This document shows, piece after piece, positions 17,948 to 26,203 of a stretch of 64,000 bases of DNA. The stretch is from Variovorax sp. UMC13. Its GTDB lineage: Bacteria > Pseudomonadota > Gammaproteobacteria > Burkholderiales > Burkholderiaceae_C. The DNA lies in NCBI RefSeq assembly GCF_014170375.1, contig NZ_LZZW01000013.1:124001-188000 (forward strand), in the 5' to 3' direction. The position numbers and the translations under genes are program-made. Numbering within the stretch: the first letter of the stretch is position 1; each line of letters starts with the position of its first letter. The notes beneath the pieces were generated by a model. That model searched no databases, was not told the origin of the DNA, and worked only from the letters and a program-made list of their open reading frames with translations.

Positions 17948-19480
17948 TCAGGCTGGCGCGGGGTTGGGCCCTTGAAAAGGTTGCGTTCCGGCGTCCGGGA
18001 CGACAGCGAGCGCGACGTCATGCGAAATACGGCCGCAATGCACGAGCAGTAGGCCGCCCGCGTGCACAGCCCTGTCGCTGCGCAGCAGCTTGCCGAGCCG
18101 CGTATCAAACAACGATATGCGGTATGAACCGGGGCTCAGGCCTGGCACGTCGATGCAGTGCAGCGTCGCGTCCATCGATGCTTCAACGCGGCCATCTGCG
18201 CCTAGACTGTCGGTGCGCAGGAGCCAGATGAGCGCCTGCCGCGCGTCGCCGCACGCGAAAGCTGCGAGCTGTGGCGGCGCGCGCACTTCGTCGTTGAGGT
18301 TGCGACGGCGAAATCTGCCCCAATCAATCAACGGCAGGAAGTCACTCAAGCTCTTCTGCGCTCGCCGCATGCCCGGGGTGAGCACATGCGGATGGCGGTT
18401 CGGCCAGCGCATGCCACCGCCCGCGCCGCCGCTGGCGAAATGGGCCCACTGGATGTGGCGGAAGTACTCGTCGTCAAAGGCCGCGGGCAGCGTCTGGTGT
18501 CGATCAATGAACGCGTGGATGGGGCCGTGCTCAGTGTCGAGCACCGGCCGCAGGTCATTGCATTCCTGCAGTGCCGCGCGCATCAAACGCCCCACCGCCA
18601 GCGCTGGCGCGACGGTGTCGCGCGGGTCGTCGATGCTGCCGAATTCGTATAGGTGCGTGGTGGCGAAGTCGAGCGTCGGATGGCGAAACACGGGATCGCA
18701 CAGCGAAGGGCTCTTCAGCAGTTCGGGCCCGAACACCGACACCGTCTGCAGGTGCGCTCGGCCGTGCACGCGCAACTCGAGTTCGCGCAGGAATTGCGAC
18801 AGGTCGGTCACAAACGGCGCGCAGGCGGTGACGTTGTCCTCGGCGTGCGCCGGATGCAGTTCGTTCCAAAGGTCCCAGGCGAAGAGCGCTGGACTTCCAC
18901 CCCACCGACGCGTGGCGAAATCTAGGCGGTGCCGTATCGCCTCGCGCATGCGCGTGCAGGTAAGCCACTGGCGCCGGTCGGCGCACGGCCCTCCATGTGC
19001 CGCGTTGTATGGGTGGCGATGCCAGTGGCGCCAGGTGAAGAAGGTGTCGAAGGGTGTGATCAGCAGGTACATGCCCGTTTCCTCACACAGCGCGAAGAGA
19101 TCGTCCCATAGCTTCACCATCGAGGGGACAAACCGGCCAACGGGACGCTCGAGGTAGCGATGCCTTAGCTGCGCGTACTCCAGCATCACGCGGATGCAGG
19201 TCACTCCATGCGCGCGCAACCACAGCAGATGTTGGCGCACGGCACCGATGTCGCGTCGCATGAAAAGCCCCGCGAGCTCCGGCCAGGAGATGGCGTCGTT
19301 ATGGCCGATCGGAGTCCAGGCAGCGCCGCGCGAGTTCACAAAGTAAGGAACGCCGGCACGCCGCTCGATCCAGTGCAGGCAGACAGCGCCGGCAGCCGGC
19401 GCTAGCGCGTCGGGTCCAAGTTCATGCATGCCGGCCTGCACCCCTGTTCGAAGTGGAGAAGATGATGGAGGGCTCGGCAA
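17948..19480 (-). CDS. GH5-like (clan GH-A) glycoside hydrolase
   Basis: A ~510-residue cytosolic-looking hydrolase with a TIM-barrel pattern. WDLWNELHP near residue 205 holds the probable acid/base Glu after Asn, and LDTEHGPIH near residue 315 holds the probable nucleophile Glu. HGVTCIRVMLEY and MYLLITPFDTFF match early barrel strands. A beta-rich C-terminal region (~395-510) follows. No signal peptide is seen, which is unusual for a polysaccharide-degrading enzyme and fits a role in glycan synthesis or remodelling inside the cell. The frame opens at a TTG (19480); an ATG at 19429 is the alternative and neither has a good ribosome site. It is the second gene of the four-gene operon. Confidence 0.82.
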   Translation of the reverse strand: MPSPPSSSPLRTGVQAGMHELGPDALAPAAGAVCLHWIERRAGVPYFVNSRGAAWTPIGHNDAISWPELAGLFMRRDIGAVRQHLLWLRAHGVTCIRVMLEYAQLRHRYLERPVGRFVPSMVKLWDDLFALCEETGMYLLITPFDTFFTWRHWHRHPYNAAHGGPCADRRQWLTCTRMREAIRHRLDFATRRWGGSPALFAWDLWNELHPAHAEDNVTACAPFVTDLSQFLRELELRVHGRAHLQTVSVFGPELLKSPSLCDPVFRHPTLDFATTHLYEFGSIDDPRDTVAPALAVGRLMRAALQECNDLRPVLDTEHGPIHAFIDRHQTLPAAFDDEYFRHIQWAHFASGGAGGGMRWPNRHPHVLTPGMRRAQKSLSDFLPLIDWGRFRRRNLNDEVRAPPQLAAFACGDARQALIWLLRTDSLGADGRVEASMDATLHCIDVPGLSPGSYRISLFDTRLGKLLRSDRAVHAGGLLLVHCGRISHDVALAVVPDAGTQPFQGPNPAPA

Positions 19481-19492
19481 GCTGCGTCGACG

Positions 19493-19981
19493 CTAAGCGC
19501 ATTGGAGGAAGTGCTCGCGCCGCGCCGCATCGAGAACAACTGCCGGTTGCGAGTCGAGTAGTTCAAGTGGCGAACAATGGTGCAGCAAGCATTGCGGCCG
19601 AATAAACCAAAGGGCGAGCTCCCAACCATCCATGATTCCGCTGAGCTCGGCGCAAGGCCCACGCACTTCCTCGCGCAGGGACATGTCCCGTCGATCGAAT
19701 TGAAAGAGCGGCAACCACAGCCCCGAGTGCCAATCCAGCGCGATTACCATGCGTCGCTCCAGGCAGTTTTCCAGCCACGAGGTACCGTCGCACCTGCGTT
19801 GGGCCGCGCGCACCGCGACTTCGCTGCCGCGCGCAAGGCCGCCGCTGCGCCTATAGCCGTTCAGCAGCTCGACAAACAGCGCGTCCAGCGAGGCCGCCGA
19901 CTCCGGTGGCGCCTGGGCGAGCGACTGCGGCGAGCCTGAGTGACTAAGGATCGCACTTTTGGACGGAACGGTATGGATCAT
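19493..19981 (-). CDS. Hypothetical protein with MbcA/ParS-like C-terminal tail
   Basis: A 162-residue protein, first gene of the leftward carbohydrate/exporter operon and 12 bases upstream of the GH5-like gene. The last ~45 residues (WELALWFIRPQ, then CSPLELLDSQPAVVLDAAR) resemble the toxin-binding tail of Xre/MbcA/ParS antitoxins, in which a Trp-Leu...Pro...Pro-Leu-(E/D)-Leu-Leu pattern is typical. No RES-domain toxin is encoded next to it. The middle section has GYRRSGGLARGSEVA and a WHSGLWLPLFQF stretch. Function is unknown, and the domain resemblance is by eye. Confidence 0.6.
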   Translation of the reverse strand: MIHTVPSKSAILSHSGSPQSLAQAPPESAASLDALFVELLNGYRRSGGLARGSEVAVRAAQRRCDGTSWLENCLERRMVIALDWHSGLWLPLFQFDRRDMSLREEVRGPCAELSGIMDGWELALWFIRPQCLLHHCSPLELLDSQPAVVLDAARREHFLQCA

Positions 19982-20605
19982 GGTGCGGCGCGGCGCGGGC
20001 GGGCCGTGGCAAGGTGTGACGGGTGAGCGGGATCGTTGAGCCTTGGATGAGCAAGCCGGATGCCACCCCCGTCGCCTGCCTATCAGGGTGGCTTCCCGTT
20101 GGCTCCGCCATTAAGAATCAACTGATGGCACGATCAAGGATAGAAAGCAGGACGTTCTTCGCGCCGGGCAGTCGGGCGACAGCAATCTGGGATGAGAACT
20201 GCTGAGAGGCGGGCGCCAACGAGAGCGCTGCAACGCAGGACGGCTCGCGGACTCCCGTGGCGCGAGGTGGCCAACGGCCACCAGCATGCACGGGTGGCGC
20301 TTCGCGAGGCACATCGCGCGTGAGCAGCTTGCCTGACGGAGAGGGAACCTCGCTTGCCGCGCTGCGCCAACACCCGGCGCCCGGGGCCCGGCGCTCACCC
20401 CCGATGACTTGTGCAATCATTCGTCGTGCCGCAGCAAGACGTCCGCGCCTTAGAGTCAGGCAGGCGCAGCGGCCCGGAACTCTGCGGCACCGATGCGGGG
20501 CAGGATGTTCCGGGCATGGTGAGTATGGGTTGCCCCCATCGAGCAGAAGCCCACGCAAGGTCGGCGGGCGGCTCTGATACCCGTGTCAGCCGCGCACCCT
20601 GCAGA
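19982..20605. other. Gene-poor stretch upstream of the carbohydrate operon
   Basis: 624 bases lie between the start of the leftward carbohydrate operon and the stop of the leftward SDR gene. Several open frames cross it on both strands, but none has a ribosome site with a protein-like sequence. The operon's promoter must lie at its left end. I see no convincing -10, hairpin or repeat. Confidence 0.4.
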
Positions 20606-21445
20606 TCACAGGATGGGCTTGCCGCCGGTCACGGCCAAACGTGCACCGGAGATATAGCTTGCCTCGTCGGAAGCGAGCAGGACGTATGCTGGAGCGACTT
20701 CGGCGGGCTGGCCGGGGCGCTTGAGCGGAACGTTCTTGCCGAAGTTCTCAACCGTTTCGGGCGGCATGGTCGAGGGAATCAATGGCGTCCAGATCGGTCC
20801 CGGCGCCACCGAGTTGGCGCGAATGCCGCGATCCGCCAGCATTTGCGCGAGACCGGCTGTGAAGTTCGCGATCGCGCCCTTCGTCGTAGCGTAGGGAAGC
20901 AGGGACGGACTCGGCATGTCTGAGTTGACCGAAGAGGTATTGATGATCGAAGCGCCCGTTCGCATATGAGGGACGGCCGCTTTGCACAGATGGAACATGG
21001 CAGTGATGTTCGTCTGGAAGGTACGATCCCAATCTTCATCGGGGATCTCCTCGAGCGATTCGTACGTCATCTGAAACGCTGCGTTGTTCACGAGCACGTC
21101 GATCCGCCCATATGTCTCTATGGTTCGGTTCACCAGCTCGCGGCAATGCGCCGGATTGGCGATGTCGCCCGGCACGAGCACGATGCGCCGGCCCGCCTCT
21201 TCCACCCATTTCGCGGTCTCCCGCGCATCCTCGTGCTCGTCAAGGTATGAAACCAGTAGATCGGCCCCCTCGCGCGCGAAGGCGATCGCCACCGCTCGCC
21301 CAATGCCGCTGTCGCCGCCCGTAAGGAGTACGACCTTGCCGGCCAGACGCCCCGAGCCCGTATAACTGTGCTCTCCATGGTCGGCGGCGGGCTGCAGCAG
21401 CGCCTCGTGCCCCGGTGGCTCCTGATGCTGGGTGGGGAGCGTCAT
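20606..21445 (-). CDS. Short-chain dehydrogenase/reductase (YghA-like)
   Basis: This 279-residue NAD(P)-dependent oxidoreductase has a Rossmann fold with TGGDSGIG near residue 50, NNAA (the NNAG position) near residue 130, a catalytic Ser in NTSSVNS and Tyr-x-x-x-Lys as YATTK near residue 183. The ~35-residue polar N-terminal extension before the fold is typical of the YghA-type subfamily. ATG 21445 has AAGGAA 6 bases upstream, so the longer open frame is not used. It stands alone. The family often occurs with general-stress genes; the substrate is unknown. Confidence 0.93.
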   Translation of the reverse strand: MTLPTQHQEPPGHEALLQPAADHGEHSYTGSGRLAGKVVLLTGGDSGIGRAVAIAFAREGADLLVSYLDEHEDARETAKWVEEAGRRIVLVPGDIANPAHCRELVNRTIETYGRIDVLVNNAAFQMTYESLEEIPDEDWDRTFQTNITAMFHLCKAAVPHMRTGASIINTSSVNSDMPSPSLLPYATTKGAIANFTAGLAQMLADRGIRANSVAPGPIWTPLIPSTMPPETVENFGKNVPLKRPGQPAEVAPAYVLLASDEASYISGARLAVTGGKPIL

Positions 21446-21910
21446 GCGATTCCTTTCTGTGAATGACTTGTAAAAGGGGCCGGTTGTGCCCGGCAGGTCC
21501 GCGTTGGCGAACATGCGACTCGCCACGCTGCACGAAACTTGCGGCAACGGGCGTGCCTGTTCGCGCCATCACGGCCGATCGTCGTCGCGCGCAAACATGC
21601 GACGCAAGGTCAGGTCTTCCGCGTTGGTGCGACGGCGGAAGCGGCGATACACACTTCAAGCCCTGCGCGCCGCCGCTCGGAGGATCTGAGCATGGTCGAG
21701 CGATCGTGTTTGCTCGTGGGCGCTCAACCGATCACCGGGAATCCGGATCGGCTTCCCGATGGACGTAGGCAGCAGCGGCGCAACGTCTGGCAACGAGCCG
21801 CCCCGTGCGGGCCGGTGGCTCGGATCCGCGGCAACATTCGCCTATGGTGCAGCCTTTGAAAATTTTGCAGATCAGAGCATCCAAACCGTGCAACGCTGCG
21901 TACTTTGAGG
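21446..21910. other. Gene-poor stretch
   Basis: About 465 bases between the leftward SDR start and a doubtful small rightward frame. It must contain the SDR promoter. No recognisable gene, repeat or hairpin was found. Confidence 0.4.
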
Positions 21911-22105
21911 ATGGAACCGCGGAACTCAGAGCTCGTGATGCCGGAAGCTGGTCTGCAGGAAGTCATTGCCCTGACGGGCCGAATATCCTTGGTTGCAGAC
22001 GAACTCCGACAGGCTGTCGCGGATGCGAGGCGTGCGCGCACGGCGGCGCGTGCCCTACGGCAGCAGTTGTCGGCCGCGCGTGGTTGGCACGCTGATCGCC
22101 GCTGA
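21911..22105 (+). CDS. Possible small coiled-coil protein
   Basis: A 64-residue frame with a long amphipathic helix rich in Ala, Arg and Leu (from LVADELRQAV near residue 28 to the end). A GAGG lies directly against the first ATG, which is too close for a good ribosome site; an ATG 9 codons later is an alternative. It is on the same strand as the following small genes. It could be a genuine small helical protein or a chance frame. Confidence 0.3.
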   Translation: MEPRNSELVMPEAGLQEVIALTGRISLVADELRQAVADARRARTAARALRQQLSAARGWHADRR

Positions 22106-22190
22106 GCCGCTCGCCGGCCGGCGCCGCGCCCCGCGCGCTGGCACGCGGATTGCCCAAGATTTTGCCTCTACAACCCCAGGAGGCTCAAAA

Positions 22191-22418
22191 ATGCCCGACA
22201 AACTATTTGCTGCTCTCGCCCTAAGGGCAATGCCCACGTTTGTCACTCAACCCAGCGAGCTGCGGCTCTTGCGTCGCCTGCGGGGGGCCGGCTACCTGGA
22301 TGTGCGCTTTTTTCCGGAAGAGAACAGCGCTGACCAGTTCGCTGAACTGCACGGCATGACGCCATTGGGACGCAGGGTGCTGGACATTGTGAGGCACTCC
22401 GGCGCCCAGCGCCCATGA
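22191..22418 (+). CDS. Small winged-helix-like protein (family member 2)
   Basis: A 75-residue protein with AGGAGG 7 bases before its ATG. It contains LRLLRRLRGAGYLDV followed by a variable loop and MTPLGRRVLDIV, the T-P-x-G-x-x-x-L pattern at the end of many winged-helix domains. It overlaps the next gene by ATGA, so the two are translationally coupled, and the pair is a local duplication. I see no separate effector domain. It is probably a DNA- or protein-binding module. Confidence 0.7.
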   Translation: MPDKLFAALALRAMPTFVTQPSELRLLRRLRGAGYLDVRFFPEENSADQFAELHGMTPLGRRVLDIVRHSGAQRP

Positions 22419-22723
22419 CCACTGCCATTGCACTCTTGCGCCGGCTAGCCTCTAGGGCGCTGCCCTGCGCAGTGGAACAACCCGGGGAGATTGTGCTTCT
22501 GCGTGCGCTGCGTGCGACTGGCCTGGTGGAAGCCGATGTTCCCCAGTCGCTGACAGTCGGCGGCCTTCCGTTTCAGCGACCCGCGACGGTGCGTGTGGTC
22601 ACGGCTCGAGGCTGGGAAACGCTGTCGGCCGCGGTCTCGCCTGTGCCATGCCGTGCACCGCTTGCAACACACTGCGAGTTGCCGGCGCCGCAGTCCGTGC
22701 AGCAACAGCGACCATCGGCTTAG
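22415..22723 (+). CDS. Small winged-helix-like protein (family member 3)
   Basis: A 102-residue paralogue of the gene it overlaps by four bases. LVLRALRATGLVEADVP-like spacing is seen as IVLLRALRATGLVEADV (residues ~25-41), then a variable wing and VVTARGWETLSAA. The last 25 residues are Pro/Gln-rich and likely disordered. It ends 11 bases before the degenerate CheB gene, so all three probably form one transcript. The link between these small proteins and CheB-type domains is worth noting. Confidence 0.65.
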   Translation: MTTAIALLRRLASRALPCAVEQPGEIVLLRALRATGLVEADVPQSLTVGGLPFQRPATVRVVTARGWETLSAAVSPVPCRAPLATHCELPAPQSVQQQRPSA

Positions 22724-22734
22724 CGAGGGGCAAA

Positions 22735-23316
22735 ATGCCGACCGTTCCAACCGTGGTCATTGGCGGAGGCCAAGGCTCCCCGAGCGTTGCGCGGCGCTTG
22801 CTGAAGTCTTTGCCGTCAGATTTTCCCGCTGGGGTGCTTTTGCACCTGACGCCGGCGGCTGGCGGCGAGAGTTTCGACCCGGCGCGGTTCCTGCAGCCGC
22901 ACGGCCTGACGGTCGCGCTGGCGGAGGACGGCGCTACGATGTCCAGGGGGCAGGTACTGGTCGTCCCTACCGGCCGCGCCGCTGTCTTCAGCGGGGAGGG
23001 GACGCTGACATTGATCGACATCGGCAACGCCACTGCTCAGCTTCTGGACTCGCTGTTCGTGTCTGCTGCAGCTGCTTTTCGGCAAAGGCTCGTCGGTGTC
23101 CTTCTCAGCGGGGCGGGGAACCACGGGACGGCGGGGTTGCGTGCCATCAAGGCCGCCGGCGGGATCAGCATTGTCCAGAGCCCTTCGGATTCGGAAAATC
23201 CTGAAATGCCCGCGAGCGCGTTGCTTGGCGATCAGCCGGATCACAGCGCCCTGATTCAGCAGCTGGGCCCGCTGCTGGTCCAAACAGTAAAAGGTTTGGA
23301 CGTCCAGCGCCGTTGA
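22735..23316 (+). CDS. Stand-alone CheB-like protein lacking catalytic residues
   Basis: A 193-residue protein that follows the CheB methylesterase fold throughout, ending with GTAGLRAIKAAGG. Compared with the intact CheB domains in this window, the nucleophile loop GASxGG reads GGGQGS (Ser to Gly) and the catalytic aspartate loop G-x-x-x-DGTAG reads GAGNHGTAG (Asp to His). The His in LLHLTP remains. It therefore looks like a pseudoenzyme rather than a working methylesterase or glutaminase. It is not visibly truncated: the frame is intact, GAGGGG precedes the ATG, and it follows the paired winged-helix-like genes by 11 bases. Confidence 0.85.
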   Translation: MPTVPTVVIGGGQGSPSVARRLLKSLPSDFPAGVLLHLTPAAGGESFDPARFLQPHGLTVALAEDGATMSRGQVLVVPTGRAAVFSGEGTLTLIDIGNATAQLLDSLFVSAAAAFRQRLVGVLLSGAGNHGTAGLRAIKAAGGISIVQSPSDSENPEMPASALLGDQPDHSALIQQLGPLLVQTVKGLDVQRR

Positions 23317-23466
23317 ACCCTCGCTGCTGCCGAGGGGTGCTGTCCGACGTCGCCGTGCCCAAGCCCCCGAGCGCGGCGCCAAGGACCCGGCGCGTGGCGA
23401 GAGGAGCACGCGCCAGGGAGCTATGCACGCCGGCTGCCGGCGGCCATTTTGGAATGTGGAGATCCC

Positions 23467-24312
23467 ATGAAGGTCCTGAGTTTTCCTTCGTCAACTGGCG
23501 CAGCTTTGAAGTGGCCTGCGCTCCTGCTCGGCTTCTCGCTCGGTGGGTTTTTTGATGGCATCTTGTTACATCAGATCTTGCAATGGCATCACCTCCTTTC
23601 GGGCATCGGCGCGGTGCAGGACGTTCGCGCGCAGGTGCTGGCGGATGGCCTCTTTCATGCTCTGATGTACGTCATCGCCTGTGTGGCGCTCACCAAGCTA
23701 TGGCGGCGCCGCGCGGTCTTCGTAATGGCGGGGGCCGACCGGGCGCTCTGTGGCCTCGCCTTGGTGGGATTCGGCAGCTGGCACATGGTGGACGGTGTGT
23801 TCTCGCACTGGGTCACCGGCATCCATCGAATCAGGGCGGACGCTGCGAGCCCGCTACTCTGGGACCTGCTCTGGTTCTTCGTTTTCGGCGTGCTGCTCGT
23901 GGCGCTCGGGCTGTGGATGCTACGCAACCCGGAGGGCGACGGGGGTCGGCACGGGCGCGCCGCTGCAACAATGCTGGGTCTGGCCACCTTGCTCGCGGGC
24001 CCGTTGGCCGCCCTTCCCGTGCGAGACTCCGCGACACCTGATCAGGTGCTGGTGATGTTCGCGCCCGGTGTGAGCGGCGCAGCCGCGCTCCACGCGCTCG
24101 CAGGAGTCGATGGTCGGGTGCTTTGGGTCGATCGTTCCGGGAGCGTCTGGGCGGTTTCCATGCCAGACCCCGGTACGGCCTGGAAGCTCTTCGCCGACGG
24201 TGCCGTGCTGGTAAGTCACTCGGCTGTTGCGCTAGGCTGCTTCTCATGGTCGCGGGTGGCGACAGCTAGCGTCAATCGACCCGGCGTGTTTCCGTCCGAG
24301 GAGGGTGAATGA
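23467..24312 (+). CDS. DUF2243 membrane protein with long C-terminal extension
   Basis: A 281-residue inner-membrane protein. The first ~165 residues match DUF2243: GFFDGILLHQILQWHH near residue 25 with conserved His residues, a GSWHMVDGVFSHW motif near 105, and four membrane helices. Family members usually stop near there. This one continues with a charged linker, another hydrophobic helix (about 165-185) and about 90 residues that look extracytoplasmic (VLWVDRSGSVWAVSMP). GGAG lies 6 bases before ATG 23467. Function is unknown; the conserved His residues suggest metal or proton handling. Confidence 0.85.
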   Translation: MKVLSFPSSTGAALKWPALLLGFSLGGFFDGILLHQILQWHHLLSGIGAVQDVRAQVLADGLFHALMYVIACVALTKLWRRRAVFVMAGADRALCGLALVGFGSWHMVDGVFSHWVTGIHRIRADAASPLLWDLLWFFVFGVLLVALGLWMLRNPEGDGGRHGRAAATMLGLATLLAGPLAALPVRDSATPDQVLVMFAPGVSGAAALHALAGVDGRVLWVDRSGSVWAVSMPDPGTAWKLFADGAVLVSHSAVALGCFSWSRVATASVNRPGVFPSEEGE

Positions 24313-24664
24313 GCGGCCGGCTCCCGAATCGACCGAGCGCGCGCGAGCGTGCGCAGGAGCGACCTGAGCGGTGCCAGCCGCGGAACTGCTGGGCAGTGAT
24401 CGTCTTGCAGGGGGGCACTGAAACACGGGCGTGAACCGTTGCGTTCGAGCGCCACCATGGCATAACTCACGCAGACCGCCACGCCCGCGCGTTCTTGGAG
24501 AAAGAATGACGAAAGTGCGGGCGCGGCCATGGCACGCATGCTCCGGCGCGCCGGTCGCCGCGGCGCAAACTCTGTGCGCCTTCGGGAAGCAAAGGTTCAA
24601 CTTTGCGGCGGGCATGCCGTTTGCCTAGTGGCGTGGGCGCCCTCACTTCCGAAAGCGATATTCG
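24313..24664. other. Intergenic stretch
   Basis: 352 bases before the zinc-ribbon CheB gene. A leftward open frame of about 107 codons covers much of it but lacks a ribosome site and overlaps the DUF2243 coding end. I see no regulatory element that I could defend. Confidence 0.35.
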
Positions 24665-25723
24665 TTGAGCTCACAACATTTTTCGAGAACAGTGCATCTT
24701 CGCAGCCGTACCGAGCCTCCTTCCCGCCACTTGGTCGTGGCCGGGGCGTCTGTTGGCGGGGTCGCTGCCTTGTCGACGCTCGTAGGAGATCTTCCCGGCG
24801 ACTTTCCTGCGCCCGTGTTGGTTGTACTGCATACGGGCAGTCACCCCAGCCTGCTGCCGGAACTCCTCTCGGCGCGCGGGCCCCTGCCAGCGGCCCATGC
24901 GATCGATGGGGAATCGCTGTCGCCGGGCCGCATCTACATCGCGCCTCCCGATATGCATATGCTGATCGACGGCGAAATCGTGCGTTTGCACCGAGGCCCG
25001 AAGGAACACCATACACGGCCCGCCATCGATCCGCTCTTCCTCTCTGCCGCGCTCGCACATGGGCCGTGTGTGATTGGCGTGGTCCTCAGCGGCACGATGG
25101 AAGACGGTACGGCCGGGCTGCAGGCGATCAAGGCGTGCGGCGGCACCGCCGTCGTGCAAGAACCTGCTGACGCGATGGCGCCCGGCATGCCCGAAAGCGC
25201 GCTGCGCTATGTGGCGGTCGATCATCGCCTGCCGGTGGCCGCACTGGGGGAGCTGTTGGTAACCTTTGTGCAGGCAGCCGTACCCGACCGTAACCCAGGC
25301 CCACCGCCGCAACACTTGGTGCACGAAATGAAGTTGATGTCGGGCGAGGGAGACTTCGTGGAACATCTCAGCGCCATTGCCCAGCCCAGTCCGTTTGTCT
25401 GCCCGGATTGCAAGGGCGGCCTTTGGCAAATCGATCAGACGGCGCCTACGCGGTACCGATGTCACACGGGCCACGCCTATACGTTGAGCACGCTACAGCA
25501 GGCGCTGACCGAAACCATGGATGAGGCGCTCTGGACGGCCGTGCGCGCGTTGCAGGAACAAACGGTGCTGCTGGCAATGCTAGGTGTCGCTCATCGACGC
25601 GAGGGCAACGAGCGTGAGGCGGATCGCCTCGACGGTGTGCGCAAGGGGCTCGAGATCCAGTGCCGCCGGCTGCGTGAGATCGTGGAGTCTCCACTGTCCG
25701 CGCCCCGTGAAATTGAAGTGTGA
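24665..25723 (+). CDS. CheB methylesterase with C-terminal zinc-ribbon-like motif
   Basis: A ~352-residue protein. The CheB domain (~20-190) has a complete triad: Ser in GASVGG, His in VLHTG and Asp in GTMEDGTAG. There is no N-terminal receiver domain, so it is not a classical phosphorylation-controlled CheB. After a linker, residues ~246-275 carry CPDCKGG and RCHTGHAY, a four-ligand Cys/His arrangement typical of a small zinc ribbon found in a subgroup of such proteins, followed by a helical tail. No ATG is available; the frame opens at TTG 24665, and GTG 24692 is the alternative. It stands alone, with no chemoreceptor nearby, so the substrate is unknown. Confidence 0.88.
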   Translation: MSSQHFSRTVHLRSRTEPPSRHLVVAGASVGGVAALSTLVGDLPGDFPAPVLVVLHTGSHPSLLPELLSARGPLPAAHAIDGESLSPGRIYIAPPDMHMLIDGEIVRLHRGPKEHHTRPAIDPLFLSAALAHGPCVIGVVLSGTMEDGTAGLQAIKACGGTAVVQEPADAMAPGMPESALRYVAVDHRLPVAALGELLVTFVQAAVPDRNPGPPPQHLVHEMKLMSGEGDFVEHLSAIAQPSPFVCPDCKGGLWQIDQTAPTRYRCHTGHAYTLSTLQQALTETMDEALWTAVRALQEQTVLLAMLGVAHRREGNEREADRLDGVRKGLEIQCRRLREIVESPLSAPREIEV

Positions 25724-25938
25724 CGGCGGCACCGGCGCTGCAATGACACATCGATACGACAAAGCTGGAAGGGTCTCTGAGCGGCATGCTTGCGGGATCG
25801 TTTTCAGTCGCAAGACACGAGCTTTCCCGTCCTTCAATTCGCGAAGGGTGCGTGAAAAAGGCGGGTGCGTCACGAATGTAGAAGCAACGTTCAAGACGAT
25901 GCTTGACGATCAATTGGATGTGAGAGGAAAGGAAAATC

Positions 25939-26058
25939 ATGAGGACAACGCGACGCGTGGTCGAGGAGGGCTTGCCCGGCTCGGCCCTTGGGGAATTGGC
26001 AATCGTTATCGTCGTCATCACGTGCACCCTTTTGATGGGTTTTTTGCTGATTGCTTGA
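25939..26058 (+). CDS. 39-residue single-span membrane protein
   Basis: A short frame with a strong purine-rich ribosome site (AGGAAAGGAAA) just before ATG 25939. The product has a basic N-terminus (MRTTRR), a short polar stretch and one long hydrophobic helix (ELAIVIVVITCTLL onward) reaching the C-terminus. This is the layout of small regulatory membrane peptides. It lies alone between the zinc-ribbon CheB gene and a winged-helix-like gene. The coding call rests on the ribosome site and the clean membrane helix. Confidence 0.5.
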   Translation: MRTTRRVVEEGLPGSALGELAIVIVVITCTLLMGFLLIA

Positions 26059-26203
26059 TGGAAGCTTTTGTCGTTGCGGCCACGCCGCGCTCAGGCAGAG
26101 CCGTACGTCCGCCCATGACTAAAACGATCCCCCGAATGCCGTCTCGGCCATTGCCTGCACGGTGGCGGCCTGTGCAACACCCGTCAATGCAGGGAAACGC
26201 GAT

